A stretch of 64,000 nucleotides of DNA, taken from contig NZ_FPAP01000001.1 of assembly GCF_900116415.1 (NCBI RefSeq), positions 124,001-188,000 on the forward strand. The letters are read 5' to 3'. The notes under the pieces were generated by a model that was not told the DNA's origin, made no database searches, and saw only the letters and a list, made by a program, of their open reading frames with translations. Shown piece by piece: positions 1 to 8,604 of this stretch. Within the stretch, counting starts at the first letter, position 1. Every line of letters begins with the position of its first letter. The stretch comes from Chryseobacterium formosense. Lineage in GTDB: Bacteria; Bacteroidota; Bacteroidia; Flavobacteriales; Weeksellaceae. Position numbers and translations under genes: made by a program.

Positions 1-178
1 TCTCACTTTTTATAAAAATCAGAAAGTTGCGAAAAATGATCTGGTAAAAAAACTGAAAATATTTGCAGGAAATTCTTTCAAAAAATACATAGCATTCGAT
101 CAGTATCTCACCGAATTACCGGAAGACCAATGTGCAAAGTTTACAGATAATTCTACAACGTATTACGTTCCATTTTAA
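1..178 (+). CDS. C-terminal end of an unidentified protein (partial, 5' end outside window)
   Basis: An open frame enters from the left edge (first full codon at base 2) and ends at TAA 176-178, giving about 58 C-terminal residues that finish YYVPF. The segment is lysine-rich with one cysteine and no domain I recognise. It stops 13 nt before the next gene on the same strand, so the two may be co-transcribed. No function can be assigned from this fragment. Confidence 0.6.
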   Translation, partial: LTFYKNQKVAKNDLVKKLKIFAGNSFKKYIAFDQYLTELPEDQCAKFTDNSTTYYVPF

Positions 179-191
179 AAAAATATAAGTT

Positions 192-1379
192 ATGGATTTT
201 AACGAAAAAATAGACCAGCTAAATGCAGGAGGTTTTTATGTCGGTGCATCTCTCGGTGAGGCAGAACTTATAGGAGATGGGTACAAAATGAGATTTGAAA
301 ATGCAATTTTATATCAAAATTCGTTCTACGAAATTTTTGAAGTTCACGGCGCAATTTTGGGAAGATACATAGAACTTGGAGAAGCTATAAGTGAGTTGGG
401 TTTTCCTACATCCGATGAGTTGGATAACTCTAATATTTCAGGTGGAAAATGGAATTCGTTTGATAACGGATACATTACATGGGATCCCAATTCCGGAGCA
501 CAGGAAACAATCAATTCCAATGGAAATTCATCTTCCAACAATACATCCGGTGATTTGATTTCAAAGCTTCAGTCTGTTGCCGATTTTGCTTATACATTAC
601 TTCAAATGCCTTTGGCAGATGCTAAAAATTTAATTTTTAAATCTGAAAACCCTTCTGATCCCAATAACTGGTGTGGCAATACTTTAGGGTATTTCTACAA
701 AAAAGGAGGCGCATCGAAGAAGATTGTTAATACTTATTTTGCAGGGACATTAGGACTTTCTTCCTATGGCTCATACTATAAAATAGGTTTTGACGGAAAT
801 TCGGGAGAGCTCGTAAAGTTCAGTAAGCCTTTAAAAATTCCAAAAATAGTTGCAGACGGAATTCCTGTTTCACTTGAAGATTATCATCAGCAAAGAGGAA
901 TTGAGAGAAAAATAATTTTGTTTGATGAAATTCAGGCAGGAGGTTCATTAGATATTCTTCCCGGCGATATTGTCTTGTTTGATGGACGTAATAAAAGCGG
1001 TCCCGATCATATACAAATGGTCTATCAATGGGACGAAAACGATCGTACGCTCATTGTAATCGATGGTAACGGAGGAGGCTTTGCTTTGGACGGATATGGC
1101 ACAAATGCAGCAGACCCGAATGCTTCCGGAAATAATCAATCTAAAGACAACACTCTTAAAACGGATAAAATAAAAATTCTGGAAGACAAATTAGGAATAG
1201 GTGTTATTTACACAAATGATGGTGCGGCAGGAAGAGTAGGAATTACCTGTCATATCCTTACAAATGATCATCAGGTGAATCCTCCCGCTGAAAACACTTC
1301 GCTCCCTCATGCACGTGTTTGGGCAGTTATAAGACCTTCTCTGGCAGATTTTGAAGATCATGAATACACTTCTTTATAA
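192..1379 (+). CDS. LGFP-repeat protein with C-terminal CHAP/NlpC-like amidase domain
   Basis: The 395-residue protein has no signal peptide. Residues about 15-105 look like LGFP repeats (ELGFPTSDE around 68-76 followed by an aromatic FDNGYITW segment), a module known from cell-wall associated proteins. After a Ser/Asn-rich linker (107-120) comes a region resembling a CHAP/NlpC-type cysteine amidase: Cys161 in WCGNTLGYFYK, a PGDIVLFDG strand near 258-265, His273 in DHIQMV and an IDGNGGG strand at 290-296 as the expected Cys-His-polar triad. I infer a peptidoglycan- or glycan-directed amidase. It is the first gene of a same-strand run with the two uncharacterised proteins at 1457 and 2996 (77 and 15 nt gaps). 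Without a secretion signal its export route is unclear. The domain call is from motif memory, not a search. Confidence 0.6.
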   Translation: MDFNEKIDQLNAGGFYVGASLGEAELIGDGYKMRFENAILYQNSFYEIFEVHGAILGRYIELGEAISELGFPTSDELDNSNISGGKWNSFDNGYITWDPNSGAQETINSNGNSSSNNTSGDLISKLQSVADFAYTLLQMPLADAKNLIFKSENPSDPNNWCGNTLGYFYKKGGASKKIVNTYFAGTLGLSSYGSYYKIGFDGNSGELVKFSKPLKIPKIVADGIPVSLEDYHQQRGIERKIILFDEIQAGGSLDILPGDIVLFDGRNKSGPDHIQMVYQWDENDRTLIVIDGNGGGFALDGYGTNAADPNASGNNQSKDNTLKTDKIKILEDKLGIGVIYTNDGAAGRVGITCHILTNDHQVNPPAENTSLPHARVWAVIRPSLADFEDHEYTSL

Positions 1380-1456
1380 ATCACAAATATTAATAGGAAA
1401 CTAAGCTGAAAATCCGTAAAAGAGTAAGCGCAATAACAATTTTAAAACTTAATACA

Positions 1457-2980
1457 ATGGCAGATTTATCAAACATTTTACCGGATCAACTTATGCAAGG
1501 AGTTCTTGGTAAGCTTTACGAAGTATTAACTGGCGGAGATGGAGATGTTCCACCGTCAAAGGATAATTTTTTCAGTTGGTGTTCTCCGGGGATACCAATA
1601 AGACCGGAAGATTTACGTTTTTTAACCATGGGTTTATCAGGTGTTTATACTCCCGAAAAAGATAGTGAAGGCAAAGTCGTTGAGCTTACCGATCAGGAAA
1701 AAGAAAAAATAAGAGCAACAAGTACAGGATGGCTTTACCAACAGGCAGAAAATCTAGCGCGCCTTGTAGATTTTATTCCGGATGTAAATGCGGCAGACAA
1801 CAATCAATTATCAAAACTGAGCATTCAGCAAAATGAAGGAACTTTATCGGATGTGTATAAATATGCATTACAATTCAGTAAAGTTGCCAATACAGAACTA
1901 TCTGAGGAAGAAAAAGCCAAAGTAGAAAAATTTAAACAGCTTCTACAGGTAAAAAGAATAAAAAAAGATCTTATCACCGATGAAGAATCTGAAGTGATAG
2001 AGCCAAGTCCGCTCGTAATTTTATACAATCAGAAAATGGCAGCTTATATAGATGCGGTTTTAGAATATAATACTTACAGAGTCGATGCGCTGGCTGCAGA
2101 TAATTCTAAGGCAATTCACTTTTGGGCGATGAATGCTTCCAGCTTGCGCAAAAAAGTTCAGGCAGCAATGTCTGATTGGGTTACAAACGGATACAAAAAT
2201 GAATACGAAGGAATTGCGGCAAGAATAGATCAGATCATGTCAAAAGATTTATCTTTATTAAAAGCAGAATATAAAGACACATTGGAAAGAGCCAAGCTCA
2301 CTGGTCTTGCTTCCGGTTCAGATTTTTATTACACTTCTCTCGTTCCCGGAAATTTTGTTGAAGGTGGCTGGACGAAATTTAGCTTCGGATCTTCAGATTA
2401 CGCAAGACATTCAGACAGCAAATATACTTCTTATGGAGTAAGCGGCTCAGCAGGATTTTTAGGTTTCGGTGCATCTGCAGGTTATCAGCATAAAGATTCC
2501 AGCAGCAACCGTACTATTAATGCATCCAATTTTAAACTGACTTTTGAAATGTGTCAGGTTCCTATTGTAAGACCTTGGCTGAAAACACCTTTTCTTACTT
2601 CAAAAGCCTGGAAATTAGATATGGGAAGTCCAGAAGTTCAGTCAAGAGGAGAATTTTTGAATGACGGAGCGATGCCGCCAAACGGAATTATGCCTGCATA
2701 TCCTACATCTGTTTTATTTATCCGTAATCTGGTTTTAGATTTCGGACAATATAACTCAGAATATGCTTCGGCTTTTAAATCTGATAAAGCAGATGCATCT
2801 GCCGGTTGGGGACCTTTTAGTGTGGATGCCAATTATTCTTCCAGCAGTTACAAGTCTGACTTCAAATCACATTCAGATTCTCAGGGAATTCGTGTGGATG
2901 GAATGCAGATTATAGGTTTCAACTGTCATGTGTTGCCGAAAAGTCCGGATCCGCTTCCGAATATTACCAGTTGGATTTAA
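1457..2980 (+). CDS. Uncharacterised protein with two Gly/Ser-rich segments; paralogue of the next gene
   Basis: A 507-residue protein of unknown function without signal peptide or evident membrane helix. The N-terminal 300 residues are mostly charged and helical-looking. Two Gly/Ser/Ala/aromatic alternating segments follow, at about 310-350 and 440-475, each rich in small residues with patterns such as GFLGFGASAGY. Between them lie VRPWLKTPFL (about 371) and MPAYPTSVLFIRNLVLDF (about 412), and the protein ends with IIGFNCHVLPKSPDPLP. The same landmarks in the same order occur in the product of 2996-4690, so I read the two as divergent paralogues. The alternating small/aromatic pattern could form beta-hairpins, but this is speculation. 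Start chosen at the ATG after an A-rich leader. It probably forms an operon with its neighbours. Confidence 0.8.
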   Translation: MADLSNILPDQLMQGVLGKLYEVLTGGDGDVPPSKDNFFSWCSPGIPIRPEDLRFLTMGLSGVYTPEKDSEGKVVELTDQEKEKIRATSTGWLYQQAENLARLVDFIPDVNAADNNQLSKLSIQQNEGTLSDVYKYALQFSKVANTELSEEEKAKVEKFKQLLQVKRIKKDLITDEESEVIEPSPLVILYNQKMAAYIDAVLEYNTYRVDALAADNSKAIHFWAMNASSLRKKVQAAMSDWVTNGYKNEYEGIAARIDQIMSKDLSLLKAEYKDTLERAKLTGLASGSDFYYTSLVPGNFVEGGWTKFSFGSSDYARHSDSKYTSYGVSGSAGFLGFGASAGYQHKDSSSNRTINASNFKLTFEMCQVPIVRPWLKTPFLTSKAWKLDMGSPEVQSRGEFLNDGAMPPNGIMPAYPTSVLFIRNLVLDFGQYNSEYASAFKSDKADASAGWGPFSVDANYSSSSYKSDFKSHSDSQGIRVDGMQIIGFNCHVLPKSPDPLPNITSWI

Positions 2981-2995
2981 CCAAAAACAAACAAA

Positions 2996-4690
2996 ATGTT
3001 TTTAAATGCAATCATATTCGAAAAGCTGAAATCCGTATTTAATCAGTTAAATACAGTTTCGGGGCGTTATTTTCTTACATTTTCTCCCATCACGACAAGT
3101 TTTAATAATCAGGATTTTAATTTTTTAGATACTACAACTCCTGTTCAGTATTTATCTGATGCCTATGAAAACCAAATGGCGTTTGCACATCTCGCAAACG
3201 CCGTTATCAGAAGGCAGGATATTTATGAATTGAATCCTGATTCTTTTTTACCGGAAAATTATAAGAAAATATTTGATCATGCTAAACTGATAGAAAGCTC
3301 CCTTTCGGATGCAGATAAGCAAAAATACAGAGATGCAAAATCAGTTTTGTATCAGGACGATGGTCTTACAAAAGCAGCAGATTACGAAAAATACAGTAGT
3401 TACAAAGCTAAATATGAAGGTCTTGTACAAAATATTCAGGATCTCAGCGATAAGATTATGGCAAATCCTGACGATAAAGACAGTTTGTCTAAAAAGCAGG
3501 AACTTGAAACCCTTCAGAATATAGCTTTTAACGACTGGCTGATTGACGGCGAAAAAGACAAGATCGAAAACGCACTGAAAATCGTTTCAAGCATCAGTGA
3601 ACGTTCTGCTTTTGTATCTCAATGGAATCAGGAATATCTAAAACTCCAAAGTGAAATCTCTAAAGTAACAACAGTCGGGTCAAATATTGATTTTCTGCCG
3701 GTTTCATGCCTTCCAAACGATTTGTACAAGTATGAATATTCCGGATGGAAAAAAATCGTAATGGAAGAAAAAGAAATCGCTGATTTGGAAAATTCTGCAA
3801 AAACTTCATTGACAGATGATTTTTATAATACTTACGACAGTTCAGGCTTAAGCTATTCAAAAGTAGAATTTGAATATATTTTTGTTACCGTTTTAAGAAA
3901 CTGGTTTAAGCCTAATCTCGTCAACTCTCAATTTTGGAATTTTTCTGATCAACAGGTTGTTTCGGATGAATCTGATCTCAACAAAGGGCTTTTGCCATCA
4001 TACATCGAAAAATTTCTGTTTATCAGACGGGTTTATGCCTATAATAAAAATGTAAATCCTGAAGAAAATGAGGTTACGGCTGAAGAAAAAATTCCGCAGA
4101 CTTATATTTTCAGAAATATTGCAAAAAACCTGAAAACGATAGATCTGGTTCAGCCAAAAATCATCAGAACCTCTAAGTTTAAAATGATTTCACAAAATAA
4201 GTTATTTTCAACGCCTGTTTTGCGGAAAGTGAAGTTAGAGAATACGATCACAAATCAACCGATAATAAATAGATTCGATAAAAATCTGTTCAGAAGAAAA
4301 ATATTATTTCCTATACCGGTCATAAATGTTGTTGAACAGAAAACCAAATTCCAGTTTAGTTTGATCTTTAAAGATGAGCTTGGAAATTATCTTACTGACA
4401 TCAATATCTTATTGCAAAGTTCGGCAGACGGATCAACGTATTCTACAGAAACAGATAATGATGGCAAAGTTGTTTTCAACGATATGGAGAAAGGAGATTA
4501 TACCATTTCCATTCAGAGAGAAGAGCTTTATGAGGATTCTTCATTCAGTTTAAATCTTAGTGAAGATGTTTCGAAAGAATTTATTATTAAGAAAAGACAA
4601 AATCCTTATTTTGATATGATTTTGCTGGGCGCTGTGAATTACAGGCTTCCGAATCTTCCCAATCCTTTGCCGGGATATGTTTTTTCGTAA
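2996..4690 (+). CDS. Uncharacterised protein with C-terminal Ig-like (Cna-B/CarboxypepD type) domain; paralogue of the preceding gene
   Basis: A 564-residue protein whose order of landmarks mirrors the 1457-2980 product: a helical N-terminal half with an SLSDADKQKYRDAK segment matching ELSEEEKAKVEKFK, then LRNWFKPNLV (about 299), LPSYIEKFLFIRRV (about 331) and the tail LLGAVNYRLPNLPNPLP (542-558). It differs in two ways. The Gly/Ser-rich segments are replaced by an ordinary charged stretch, and a beta-sandwich-like domain (about 451-530, with GNYLTDINILLQ, then TDNDGKVVFNDMEKGDYTISI, typical of prealbumin/Cna-B folds) is inserted before the tail. Function unknown. The 15-nt spacing from the upstream gene suggests co-transcription, and the terminator at 4714 ends the run. 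Confidence 0.8.
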   Translation: MFLNAIIFEKLKSVFNQLNTVSGRYFLTFSPITTSFNNQDFNFLDTTTPVQYLSDAYENQMAFAHLANAVIRRQDIYELNPDSFLPENYKKIFDHAKLIESSLSDADKQKYRDAKSVLYQDDGLTKAADYEKYSSYKAKYEGLVQNIQDLSDKIMANPDDKDSLSKKQELETLQNIAFNDWLIDGEKDKIENALKIVSSISERSAFVSQWNQEYLKLQSEISKVTTVGSNIDFLPVSCLPNDLYKYEYSGWKKIVMEEKEIADLENSAKTSLTDDFYNTYDSSGLSYSKVEFEYIFVTVLRNWFKPNLVNSQFWNFSDQQVVSDESDLNKGLLPSYIEKFLFIRRVYAYNKNVNPEENEVTAEEKIPQTYIFRNIAKNLKTIDLVQPKIIRTSKFKMISQNKLFSTPVLRKVKLENTITNQPIINRFDKNLFRRKILFPIPVINVVEQKTKFQFSLIFKDELGNYLTDINILLQSSADGSTYSTETDNDGKVVFNDMEKGDYTISIQREELYEDSSFSLNLSEDVSKEFIIKKRQNPYFDMILLGAVNYRLPNLPNPLPGYVFS

Positions 4691-4713
4691 TGTTTAAAAT
4701 TTCAAATTAATAG

Positions 4714-4745
4714 AAAATCCCGAAGCGTAATTGCCCCGGGATTTT
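4714..4745 (+). terminator. Intrinsic terminator after the three-gene cassette (likely bidirectional)
   Basis: Inverted repeat AAAATCCCG (4714-4722) and CGGGATTTT (4737-4745) separated by 14 nt, with T residues following. It sits between convergent genes ending at 4690 (+) and 4765 (-), so it may serve both. Confidence 0.6.
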
Positions 4746-4764
4746 TCGTGATATATAATGTGAT

Positions 4765-5163
4765 TTAGTGTCTTTTGAATAATACTTCATCCATTTTAGT
4801 CTGCTTTACGTAAATTCTCTGAAAACTTAGAGGCATATACTGATATAAAAGATTCCATTGATTGATGTCGGTTTGTTTTTTAAAACTTCTGAAAGATCTC
4901 ACAAAAAGGTTTTCAATCATCTGCTTTACGGTTTTTGTTCCGTTTCTGTAAAGCCAATCCATCATTTTGATGTTATGGTTCACAATATTGATCTTTGATT
5001 CTTTCAGCAGGTTTTTCATGTGATCAACTGTTGTCTGAATAATTCCGGCGAAATTGTTTTGTGCGGAAAGCTGCACGATTTCATTCTGTAACGAAGGATA
5101 GAATATTTTTAAATGTTCAATTGCTCCACTTTCATTAATTACTTTCTTCTCAATAATCTTCAT
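4765..5163 (-). CDS. Hypothetical helical protein of 132 residues
   Basis: I prefer the ATG at 5163 (protein starting MKIIEKKV), which follows a TATTTAAAAATG context typical of this genome. An in-frame start at 5211 would add 16 residues (148 aa). The protein is mostly alpha-helical and basic, with no signal peptide, no TM segment and no motif I can name with confidence. It may belong to one of the small DUFs common in Chryseobacterium. It is single, convergent with the preceding cassette, and has no operon partners. Confidence 0.6.
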   Translation of the reverse strand: MKIIEKKVINESGAIEHLKIFYPSLQNEIVQLSAQNNFAGIIQTTVDHMKNLLKESKINIVNHNIKMMDWLYRNGTKTVKQMIENLFVRSFRSFKKQTDINQWNLLYQYMPLSFQRIYVKQTKMDEVLFKRH

Positions 5164-5523
5164 TTTTAAATATTTTTCAAAACATTCTTGTTTCAGCCAA
5201 AACTGTACCAAAACAGATACTTTTTTAGATTAAATAATTTATTTGATGATTTCTACACACTGTTTGGTGAATTTTTGTATTTTCTTTATCCATCATGGTT
5301 TGGGTGATTTGTGTTCTGTTTTGAATTTTTCTAAAATGTTGATTACTAATGCTAATTGTTTTTAAAAATTTGAGTTTTTTTGTAATGAAATACTTTAAAA
5401 ATGTAATGAAAGTTTACTGCCAGATTTTAGAGGTAATTTTTAATTCTTGTCATAAGAAAAAACATGATTTTAGCTTTTTTAACTTTCAGAATAAATATAT
5501 TTGCAATCCATAAAAAATCAGCG
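5164..5523. other. 360-nt AT-rich intergenic region
   Basis: This stretch lies between divergent genes. It holds the -7 element of the nucleoid-associated protein gene at its right end (5496-5503) and poly-A/T tracts. I saw no inverted repeat, RNA gene or plausible small ORF. Confidence 0.5.
5496..5503 (+). promoter_or_regulatory. Bacteroidota -7 element TATATTTG upstream of the nucleoid-associated protein gene
   Basis: Exact match to TAnnTTTG ending 20 nt before the ATG at 5524. No good TTG -33 element is visible. A transcript from here excludes the upstream in-frame start at 5464 and decides the start at 5524. Confidence 0.6.
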
Positions 5524-6537
5524 ATGTTTACAAAAATTGTAGTCCACAGAGTCGGAAATAAAATCAACGGAGAATCACTTATACTTTCACAGGAAGAGCT
5601 TCAACTGGATGAGGGAACTGTAGAAATGCTTGAAAATTATTTTTTGGGTTCATTTAAAACAGAAGAAACCTATCAGTTTTACAGCGATTCTTATTTGGTG
5701 AATAATCCGGTTTTCAGTTCGGTTTCTGAAATTTTTGATGACAAAGCAAAATTTCTTTGGGAAGCTGAAAATATTGCCAAACATCTTTTTGAAGCAGCAG
5801 AAAACCCAAGAGTTCAGGGTGGTGAATTGTTTATCGTTTTCTTTGAAGACGAAAGAGAAAGCGAAGAAAGAGTAGATAAAATCGGGATTTTTAAAACCGA
5901 AAAAAGAGAATCATTCTTAAAAATATTCCCTAAAAACGAATCTTTCGAGATCGAAAAAGATCAGGGAATCAGCCTTTCAAAAATTGATAAAGCGGCATTG
6001 ATTTATAATAACAATAAAGAAAGTGGCTATGTACTTTCCGTGGTTGACAATAACAAAAACGGAGATATGTATTACTGGTTTGAAGATTTTCTAAAGGTAA
6101 AACAGCGTGATGATGAATATTTTCACACGCAGGAAGCTTTGATGGTCTACAAAGACTATATTGTAAAGCAGCTTCCACAGGAATTTGAGGTTTCAAAGGC
6201 AGATCAGGCAGATTTTTTAAATAAATCAATCAATTTCTTCAAAGAAAAAGAAGAATTCAAGTTGGATGAATTTGCAGCCGAAGTTTTGGGTGATGAGTAT
6301 GTGATCGAAAGTTTTAATAATTTTAAAACCGATTATGAGCAGGATATGCAGATCAATATTGCCGAAGAATTCCCGATCAGTGAAGCGGCGGTGAAAAAAA
6401 CGCAGCGTCATTTCAAAAGTATTATTAAATTAGACAAGAATTTTCATATTTACATCCACGGTGACCGAAAAATGCTAGAGCAGGGTCAGGATGAAAAAGG
6501 AAAATATTACATGCTTTATTTCGATAAAGAAGTGTAA
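5524..6537 (+). CDS. 37-kDa nucleoid-associated protein (NdpA/YejK family)
   Basis: A 337-residue protein beginning MFTKIVVHRVGNKINGE, with the arrangement I associate with the NdpA/YejK nucleoid-associated family (a short N-terminal IVVHRVGN strand, a LFIVFFEDE core strand near residue 100, and a long C-terminal alpha/beta domain). The family is nucleoid-bound and cytoplasmic, and its exact role is poorly defined. The in-frame ATG at 5464 lies upstream of the promoter element at 5496 and encodes an unrelated hydrophobic stretch, so I reject it. The RDD membrane protein gene begins 30 nt downstream and is probably co-transcribed. Confidence 0.85.
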   Translation: MFTKIVVHRVGNKINGESLILSQEELQLDEGTVEMLENYFLGSFKTEETYQFYSDSYLVNNPVFSSVSEIFDDKAKFLWEAENIAKHLFEAAENPRVQGGELFIVFFEDERESEERVDKIGIFKTEKRESFLKIFPKNESFEIEKDQGISLSKIDKAALIYNNNKESGYVLSVVDNNKNGDMYYWFEDFLKVKQRDDEYFHTQEALMVYKDYIVKQLPQEFEVSKADQADFLNKSINFFKEKEEFKLDEFAAEVLGDEYVIESFNNFKTDYEQDMQINIAEEFPISEAAVKKTQRHFKSIIKLDKNFHIYIHGDRKMLEQGQDEKGKYYMLYFDKEV

Positions 6538-6567
6538 AAAAACTAATAATAACCTTAAAAAACTAAC

Positions 6568-8295
6568 ATGGGAAAAAATTACAAACTTGTAGCCATCAGT
6601 GCGATGGCTATATCCGCTATCGGTATTTTTAGCTGCCTTTATTCTTTTTACGGAGTCTGGAAAGGGGCTTCGCAGTTTAATACAATTTCCGAAGCTTTTC
6701 AGATTTTATTTGCTTTTACCACGCTTAATCTTAGTTTTACAAACAGATTTGAGCATTCCGATATCTGGAATTTTGTTTTTTATGTGCTTCTATTTATCGG
6801 AGGATTGCAGTTTATAAAATCAAAAGGTAAAGAAACCCGTTTTGTAGGCTTTGTTTTTTCTGTGGTATTTTTGGAGGCTATTATTTTGTTGCTGCAAAGT
6901 ACATTTTATAAAGTTTTCATTACGAACTGGGAAAATACAACTTCAAAGCAGATCTTTTATCTGATATTAGGCTATGTCATTCTTTTGGGTGTTTTGTATC
7001 TGAGTTTTCGTATTTTAAAAATTATTAAAAGCCAGAAAGAAATTGATATTATTGCGACCGAACAGAAAACTACAGTTACCGATACCGGAAAATGGCAGCG
7101 TTTTTTTCATTGGATTATAGATGTTACGATCATGTCTCTTATTCTCATTCCGTGTGTAATATCTTTAGGATATTGGCTGATGGAATCTGATGTTTTCAGG
7201 GAAAGCGAAGGTCTTAAAATGTTTTTCAGAAGCCGATGGTCTTTGTATGTCATTGTTTTTATTTTCTTTTTTATTTATTATCCGGTTTCAGAGATTCTTT
7301 TTGGTTCTACACCAGCAAAATTTTTAACGGAGTCAAGAGTCATTAATTCAAAAGCCGAATCCCCAAATTCCTCTACGATTTTTCTTAGAACTTTATGCAG
7401 AAATATTCCGTTTGATGCATTGTCTTTCTTTGCTAAAAGAGGGTGGCACGATTCTTTATCGGAAACATACGTCGTAAAAGAAAAAAGAACAGGTTTTAAA
7501 ACCAATAAACTGCTTTGGATCTTGCCTGTATTGGTAATCTATCTTGCTGTAATGTATTTTGGCAAAAGATATTATTCTGAATATACAGCCAATCGTGAAA
7601 TGGAAAATCAGATGTCGGAAAAGATTGAATTTCTGGAATCAGAAATTAAAAATCCGAATCCGAATCAGTTTTTTGTGGTGAATGATATTGATTATTACGG
7701 GAATATCGATAATTATGGTTTTAAGATCGAAAAGGTTGAAGGTAATGAAATAAGCATTAAAAGAATTACGGGTGAATTTCTATCCGAATCGAATTTTTCA
7801 CAGGCAAAATACCTTTATCGTCAACAGAAAGATACGGCTAAAACGTTCGTTATCAGAAAGGATGAGTTTGTGAAAATTTTTCCGAAAAACCGAAGTGAAT
7901 ATTACCGGCCGACAATTACTATGGAATTTTTCGAACCAGGAATACGCTATAATATCGAGAATGTTTATAATTTTGATCTTCCATTTTTAGAAGCGCAGAT
8001 CAGTAATGCTACAAATGATTATAATGACAAAAAGGCAACAGTATATTTTACAAATCACGGAGCAAGCGGAACAATTACCAACATCAAAAATACAAACGGT
8101 GATATCAAGTGGAGAACAGTTTTTCCCGTTGCTGTAAGTAATCAAGTAGGTTCACCTGCTATGATCGAAGTAGAAAATTTTGATTTATCGGGCGAAAATG
8201 AATCTCAGATAGAGGTTTTGGATTCTCTTAAAAGAAAGCATTTGTATGTATTTAAAAATAAAGGCTTTCAAACCGAGATCATTAAACTAAAATAA
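6568..8295 (+). CDS. RDD-family integral membrane protein with C-terminal soluble domain
   Basis: A 575-residue protein. About four hydrophobic helices occupy residues 8-150, followed by an RDD-type region (about 175-300): arginine-containing WQRFFHWIIDVTIMS, an EILFGSTPAKFL segment and RTLCRNIPFD, the spaced Arg/Asp-Asp signature of RDD proteins. One more TM helix lies near 310-328. The C-terminal 240 residues are hydrophilic and probably extracytoplasmic, with YYGNIDNYG and repeated beta-strand patterns. RDD proteins are often assigned to transport or ion homeostasis on limited evidence, so the substrate is unknown. The gene follows the nucleoid-associated protein gene by 30 nt. Confidence 0.75.
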   Translation: MGKNYKLVAISAMAISAIGIFSCLYSFYGVWKGASQFNTISEAFQILFAFTTLNLSFTNRFEHSDIWNFVFYVLLFIGGLQFIKSKGKETRFVGFVFSVVFLEAIILLLQSTFYKVFITNWENTTSKQIFYLILGYVILLGVLYLSFRILKIIKSQKEIDIIATEQKTTVTDTGKWQRFFHWIIDVTIMSLILIPCVISLGYWLMESDVFRESEGLKMFFRSRWSLYVIVFIFFFIYYPVSEILFGSTPAKFLTESRVINSKAESPNSSTIFLRTLCRNIPFDALSFFAKRGWHDSLSETYVVKEKRTGFKTNKLLWILPVLVIYLAVMYFGKRYYSEYTANREMENQMSEKIEFLESEIKNPNPNQFFVVNDIDYYGNIDNYGFKIEKVEGNEISIKRITGEFLSESNFSQAKYLYRQQKDTAKTFVIRKDEFVKIFPKNRSEYYRPTITMEFFEPGIRYNIENVYNFDLPFLEAQISNATNDYNDKKATVYFTNHGASGTITNIKNTNGDIKWRTVFPVAVSNQVGSPAMIEVENFDLSGENESQIEVLDSLKRKHLYVFKNKGFQTEIIKLK

Positions 8296-8604
8296 GTATA
8301 TTTCCTTATGTATTTGCTGCAAATCTGTCTTTATTTTATTAAAAAAAGAGATTTCTTTCAATATTTGGAAAAGTGAATTGTTATACTTTTCCATAAAGTA
8401 AAAGTTGATTAATATTCTTTTATTTTAAATATATATTGTTTAATTTTTTAACATTATTCCTTGTTTTAAATTAGTAAATTATGATTTATTTTTTAATAAA
8501 TCATAATTTTTGTTAATTATTAATGTGAAAGTAATATAACATACCACATTGTGTTTATTTAGGCTATTAATTTGTCTACCTTTGTTTACTTATTTTAGAT
8601 AGTT
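8296..8604. other. 309-nt very AT-rich intergenic region upstream of bphP
   Basis: Poly-T/A rich with no ORF. Partial self-complementarity occurs around 8478-8513 (ATTATGATTTATT and AATAAATCATAAT flanking a short loop), which may terminate the RDD gene transcript. The bphP -7 element lies at its right end. Confidence 0.5.
8577..8584 (+). promoter_or_regulatory. -7 element TACCTTTG of the bphP-bphO operon
   Basis: Exact TAnnTTTG match ending 20 nt before the bphP start. The only nearby TTG (8549-8551) is 25 nt away, longer than the usual 17-23, so the -33 element is weak. Confidence 0.55.

Noticed and set aside
5464-5523. Longer N terminus of the nucleoid-associated protein
   Set aside because: The -7 element at 5496-5503 lies inside it, and the extension does not match the family start.
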